Shown here one piece after another: positions 60,501 to 64,000 of a DNA stretch of 64,000 bases. The stretch comes from Cliona cf. orientalis. Taxonomy: Eukaryota; Porifera; Demospongiae; Clionaida; Clionaidae. The stretch covers positions 5,391,000 through 5,454,999 of the forward strand of contig OZ005691.1 in the NCBI GenBank assembly GCA_963930775.1. The letters run 5' to 3'. The position numbers were made by a program, and so were the translations under genes. The notes under the pieces are model-generated. The model did not search any database, was not told the origin of the DNA, and worked only from the letters and a program-made list of their open reading frames with translations. Each line of letters starts with the position of its first letter. Position 1 is the first letter of the stretch.

Positions 60501-61136
60501 CATGCATCCCTACGCTTGCTTTTAGTAGATAGCTATGTGGCTCGGGGCACAGGAATAAATTAAATAACTGAAATGTACAGTTACTAGTAATATGACAATC
60601 ATAATGACTGTCACATACCCCCTCACAAGCCATAATAATACTAGGAACTCTCCCACATGCATAGAGTCAAGAGATAGTACTCAAAGGATAACACTATAGC
60701 ATACTGAATTGTAAGTGCCTGCTTCGATTCCATGATATTATTACAATCAAGAATATGAAGTGTTTAGGGATGGATGCATATTATATAGTGGATGTGATTA
60801 TACCTGTTCTACCACAAGAATATTCTGAACCAGAGCCATCTGGCTGCAGCAGATCTAGATCTGAAGAGTCATCTACACTTCCTGTACATGTCACACGATA
60901 TCCACTGGCATGGGTTTCTTCACTATCGTTGGCAACACTACCAACTCCGTGGTAGAGTGCAAAGCCCTATTAATTGTGATAATAATCATTATTATATTAT
61001 TATAGCAGTAGCTATAGTATCATAATGACTCTTGATAGCTACTCTGTAGCTTATAACACATGCATTGTATACTTAGTGAAGCCTTAGAGCCTACCAGAAT
61101 AAGATTGAAGATGACCACGAGTCCTACAAGCTTCAT
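51553..61136 (-). CDS. MUC4-like NIDO-AMOP-VWD-EGF transmembrane protein, 1536 aa
   Basis: Twenty-four exons, running from 61136-61095 (signal peptide [14 protein letters not shown]) and 60966-60804 to 52187-52022 (membrane span) and 51691-51553 (tail). Lengths total 4611 nt and all phases agree. Exons 59619-59485, 59309-59175, 58696-58559, 58181-58047, 57967-57767 and 57710-57609 each encode one EGF-like repeat (DIDEC/DVNEC, calcium-binding type). Exons 57530-57382 and 57310-56876 form the NIDO domain (about 351-545). 56818-56310 holds the AMOP domain ([19 protein letters not shown]). 55980-55784, 55747-55372 and 55319-55074 form the VWD region, with GDPH at about 788-791, the known autocleavage motif of MUC4/MUC2-type VWD domains. 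54372-54022 and 53944-53789 lead into a second EGF set (53307-52407). One TM span ([20 protein letters not shown]) and about 50 cytoplasmic residues end it. Likely role: adhesive epithelial surface protein. NIDO-AMOP-VWD order matches MUC4. Confidence 0.93.
53357..53721. mobile_element. 365-bp TAGCCTCG-type MITE in a MUC4-like gene intron
   Basis: The left end is TAGCCTCGTACCCAGGCC and, inverted, the right end is TAGCCTCATGCCCAGGCC; similarity runs about 35 bp. No clear 9-bp duplication remains. It sits between the exons ending at 53789 and starting at 53307. Confidence 0.7.
54611..54870 (-). other. Unassigned open stretch in an intron
   Basis: The minus-strand frame reads [19 protein letters not shown], then [20 protein letters not shown] and ends after SPDPFY. 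It lies in the 700-bp intron between VWD exon 55319-55074 and exon 54372-54022, whose phases already match without it. It could be a retrocopy scrap; the family was not identified. Confidence 0.3.
59960..60383. mobile_element. 424-bp Tc1/mariner-type MITE in a MUC4-like gene intron
   Basis: Ends CCGTATTTATTCGAATAG with one mismatch over 25 bp between arms, flanked by TA at 59958-59959 and 60384-60385. Near both ends, gcggctactattcgaggg-like words repeat several times. It sits between the second and third exons. Confidence 0.85.
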
Positions 61137-61285
61137 CTGTTAATCTGAGGGGTGTGTATAGCTACCAAGTGGTAAACATAATCATGATAGATATTCTGTG
61201 ACATCATTATTATTATAATAATAATATGCACAAAGATGCATGAATTATGTTAAATTCAATAACACAATGTAGCTACCCTTGGCAT

Positions 61286-61609
61286 TAGTCTCGTGCCCAG
61301 CCCCCTTCATGCACGCGCGAGAAAGGGTCTGGTGAAAAGGGCCGCCCTACCGTGTCCCTCTGGAATGCAATAATTGTCGTTTTGGTGTGCGTTAAATAAG
61401 AAATAAACCATACCGTGCGCGCGCATAGCTATATATAGCAATAGGTTGGGCGCATGCGTGCAATAGACGATTACATTCCAATAGTCATGTGACTACGCTA
61501 CTGCAATCTCATTGGCCACGTTCGATTTTCAACGTGGGGACACGGTAGTACGACCCTTTTCACCAGACCCTTTCTCGCGCGTGCATGAAGGGGGCTGGGC
61601 ACGAGACTA
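61286..61609. mobile_element. 324-bp Mutator-type MITE
   Basis: Terminal inverted repeats of at least 60 bp start TAGTCTCGTGCCCAGCCCCC. It is flanked by the perfect 9-bp duplication ccttggcat (61277-61285 and 61610-61618). It lies about 150 bp upstream of the MUC4-like start codon, so in its promoter region. Confidence 0.92.
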
Positions 61610-63577
61610 CCTTGGCATCTAGATCAATATCTGGTCCAGTTAATAAACACGTTTTTTTGACAGAATGTAATAATTGGCTAGCTATTAAGAGTTTTAGAAA
61701 TCAATTATAGTAAAAGGATCACTGCAAATCACAGCAGCTGCTTCTTTTAGGGCCACTCCGTCCATTGATCCTATATACCAGGCTACCATTATCATAGTTT
61801 TAGGCTGCCATTCCTCAGGGAGGCATTCTTGATCCCTTCCTATGTATTTCTTATCTGTATAAGTGATTAATATCTCCTTGTGGAGCACCGACTGGAAACT
61901 GAGACTATGTTCTTTAATTGTTGTCCATTTTCTCCCATGATTCTCCCGATCATAGTCACATGCAGATCGAGCATTTCATCAAATTGAATGGGCTCTCTAT
62001 CTCCCCATGAAACCAACAAAAAGACCTTGGCTTATATCACTTAAACACGGCTCCTTCAGCCAGAACAATACCAGGTCTGGTACCTTCAATAAGCTAGTTC
62101 AACTGCCTCCCATTAAGCGCAATAGAGATATTCCATAGGTTACCTTATTTCTGGAACTCACTAGCTACATCCCATTCATCTAAATTTATGTTTCATAACT
62201 ATCACTGAGAAAGCAATTATAAAACTAATACATATCTATCTTTTGGAAATCATTCCTCACCAAATTCAAGCTCAAGCAGCTAATGTCAAAAGGCCAAAGC
62301 TTGGTTCCCAGGGATTTAATTCTTCATCAATGGTCTGGGCAATCTGTGGAGATGGTGCCAGGGATATAGCTATTATACTGTGACACTTCAGCCATAGCTT
62401 TATCCTTGTTAATGATGTACTTCTCTGCTGTTCTAAGGACACAAGAATCATCCAGATGCTCAGCAGCTGCTTCGGGGGTTTTCAAGGGGGCTGGGTCACC
62501 TGAGATTAGCGTGCTTATCTAGACTCGCCTGGTTAGCTACGAGGCTATAGTCACCTGTTATAGTGTTTATCATGCGTGCACATGCACAGCAAGGGGTGAT
62601 CTGTCGACGGTGACCACAATAGCCAGATCTCGAGAAATCAGGCGTATGAGCGACTGGTAAACACAACTATACTCGTCAAGCGTTGCGCGGAAACACTGAT
62701 TGGCCACGCCTACCGACTGTCACGTACGAACAACCACTATCTGCGCATTGAAAACCATAAATGCGCATGCGCAATAAGACGATAACGCACAAACGATGGA
62801 GAAGACGGAGAGCAAATCATCTCTATTGATCTACTTGAAGATTTAACTCCACAGCAATACATTAAATAACTACTAACCCAGCAAAAAAGAAGACCTAGGA
62901 ATAAGTTTATTAATAAGGCAAGTTTAACCTCATGCACATTCCGAATAATAATACTAAGTCTTGCCACACAGAGTGGTACACATTAAGAGCCGAAATTTTA
63001 GGACGACTAGTAATTTTGTTACAGCTACATGAATAATGCCATTGGGCTGGCTGCATGATAGCTTCGGTATGGAGCTTAATTTGTGCCAAAAATACAACTA
63101 ACACTATATACTGCTACTGCTACCTCTTACAGCTACCGCTATAGCTACACTGTAAAAAATAAGTTGTTACAGTAACAACCCACGATCATAATCAATTTCT
63201 TAAGTTGTTTCCATAACAATGCACTAAGTGATATGTTGTTACAGCAACAATTGTGGTTGTATGAAGCATTGAGGATAGTATTCACTATCCCATTTTTCTG
63301 CCATTATATAGTCCAGCAAATTCTTCCAGTTTGGCTTTGTACATTTAAGCCAAGTTCATGACAAAATTTGTTCTGTCAATGTTTCAAACAATTGAACATG
63401 TTTTGGTAACAATCCTGGGTTGTAAGAGTGTGCGGTATGGTGATGTCACATGACACGTGTATTTTCAAAATCAGTGCTGGCAGCTGCTTTGAAAGAACTC
63501 CTAGCTGTGTCTATGTCTCTCTCTTATCTTGGTGCACAACACCAAAGAGAGCTTCTAAAGTGTGTCTTGATTAAATA
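61610..63577. other. Spacer with decayed repeats, no recognised gene
   Basis: An open minus-strand stretch at 61694-61888 (CLPEEWQPKTMIMVAWYIGS) continues in broken frames upstream and was not identified. A relic with tagactcgcctgg and ctacgaggctatag lies near 62520. The palindrome TGCGCATGCGCA is at 62762-62773. From about 63155, gttgttacagtaacaac-type inverted words occur, suggesting another repeat. Confidence 0.4.
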
Positions 63578-63733
63578 GGTAAGTTTTTATATCTATAGCT
63601 AGCAATTATGAGCATTTTGTTTCAGTTTTGATATTGTATTAGCCTATAGGCTAGCCTGGACTGGTACTATGGATAAGCATGTTGTGAACTGTAGCTTGGG
63701 ATTTACTTCTGCTACTTTTTTGTTATCTTTCAG

Positions 63734-64000
63734 CTGGCTACATGAAAAGTTAGCAAAGGAAGGGATTCCAAACTGAACTCAGTGAAAAATAGCTCACTCC
63801 AAGGGACTCAAAAACTCGGTGTGACAGTTTATAAGCTCCATAACCTAGGGTGTCTGAATTAATTGGGTTGTACTGTACAGCTACCCTTCAAATGTTTAAG
63901 TCAACTCTTTCTAAATGGTAAGTGGACATTATTCCTGAAATTATTGTGTGCTATCTTACTTAATATATGTGCATGGTTCTTTCAGGTGCTAAACATGACA
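63734..64000 (+). other. Possible 5' UTR exons and start codon of a gene leaving the window
   Basis: A series of consensus splice sites on the plus strand: donor tag|gtaag after 63578, acceptor tctttcag before 63734, donor aaatg|gtaagt after 63917, acceptor tctttcag before 63986. The last exon begins gtgctaaacatgaca, with an ATG at 63995. No coding potential can be judged in 6 bases. Confidence 0.3.

Noticed and set aside
62041-62200. Possible tail of a LINE reverse transcriptase on the plus strand (NNTRSGTFNKL)
   Set aside because: Only a faint resemblance over a few residues, with stops; no RT motifs upstream and no target duplication.
1-64000. tRNA or rRNA genes
   Set aside because: Words such as gattcgaacctcg near 3181 recall a T-arm but no cloverleaf can be formed; no rRNA-like stretch was noticed.

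Overview
The window looks like animal nuclear DNA, most likely from a demosponge such as Amphimedon queenslandica. That is an inference from what I can see: spliced genes with very short introns, AT-rich spacers packed with small inverted-repeat transposons, and receptor and beta-helix protein families I associate with sponge genomes. No species-specific marker was tested.

Left part (1-24000): a tandem segmental duplication. Unit A (1 to about 9490) and unit B (about 13255 to 22430) repeat at an offset of about 13.2 kb. Each unit holds a broken three-exon start of a secreted or receptor protein, then a one-exon gene for a large membrane protein with a Pmp-like beta-helix ectodomain and about ten membrane spans. 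Copy B of that gene is intact (1263 aa); copy A is frameshifted near its C-terminus. Transposons present in one unit and absent from the other mark insertions. A lone fibronectin-III exon lies between the units, and a decayed third copy of the unit spacer follows unit B.

Middle part (24900-45400): three housekeeping-type loci. First is a two-exon gene of unknown function on the minus strand (133 aa). Second is an 11-exon type I Hsp40/DnaJ gene on the minus strand (410 aa; HPD, four zinc-finger repeats, C-terminal CSQQ prenylation box). Third is a five-exon junctophilin gene on the plus strand (657 aa; 6+2 MORN repeats, alanine-rich helix, C-terminal membrane anchor). The last two start head to head about 630 bp apart, with an NRF-1-type palindrome between them. 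The first junctophilin intron is 8 kb and full of simple repeats and MITEs.

Right part (46800-64000): a 2.5 kb Mutator-like transposon with long terminal inverted repeats and a dead transposase; next to it is an orphan Ig + linker + SEA-like receptor fragment. A 24-exon minus-strand gene follows, encoding a 1536-aa single-pass membrane protein with NIDO, AMOP and VWD domains between two sets of EGF repeats (MUC4-like order). The last 3 kb hold MITEs and possible 5' UTR exons of a gene that leaves the window.

For the three large spliced genes, every exon join was checked by reading frame: lengths sum to a multiple of three and phases match at each junction. No tRNA, rRNA, CRISPR or virus-like element was recognised.
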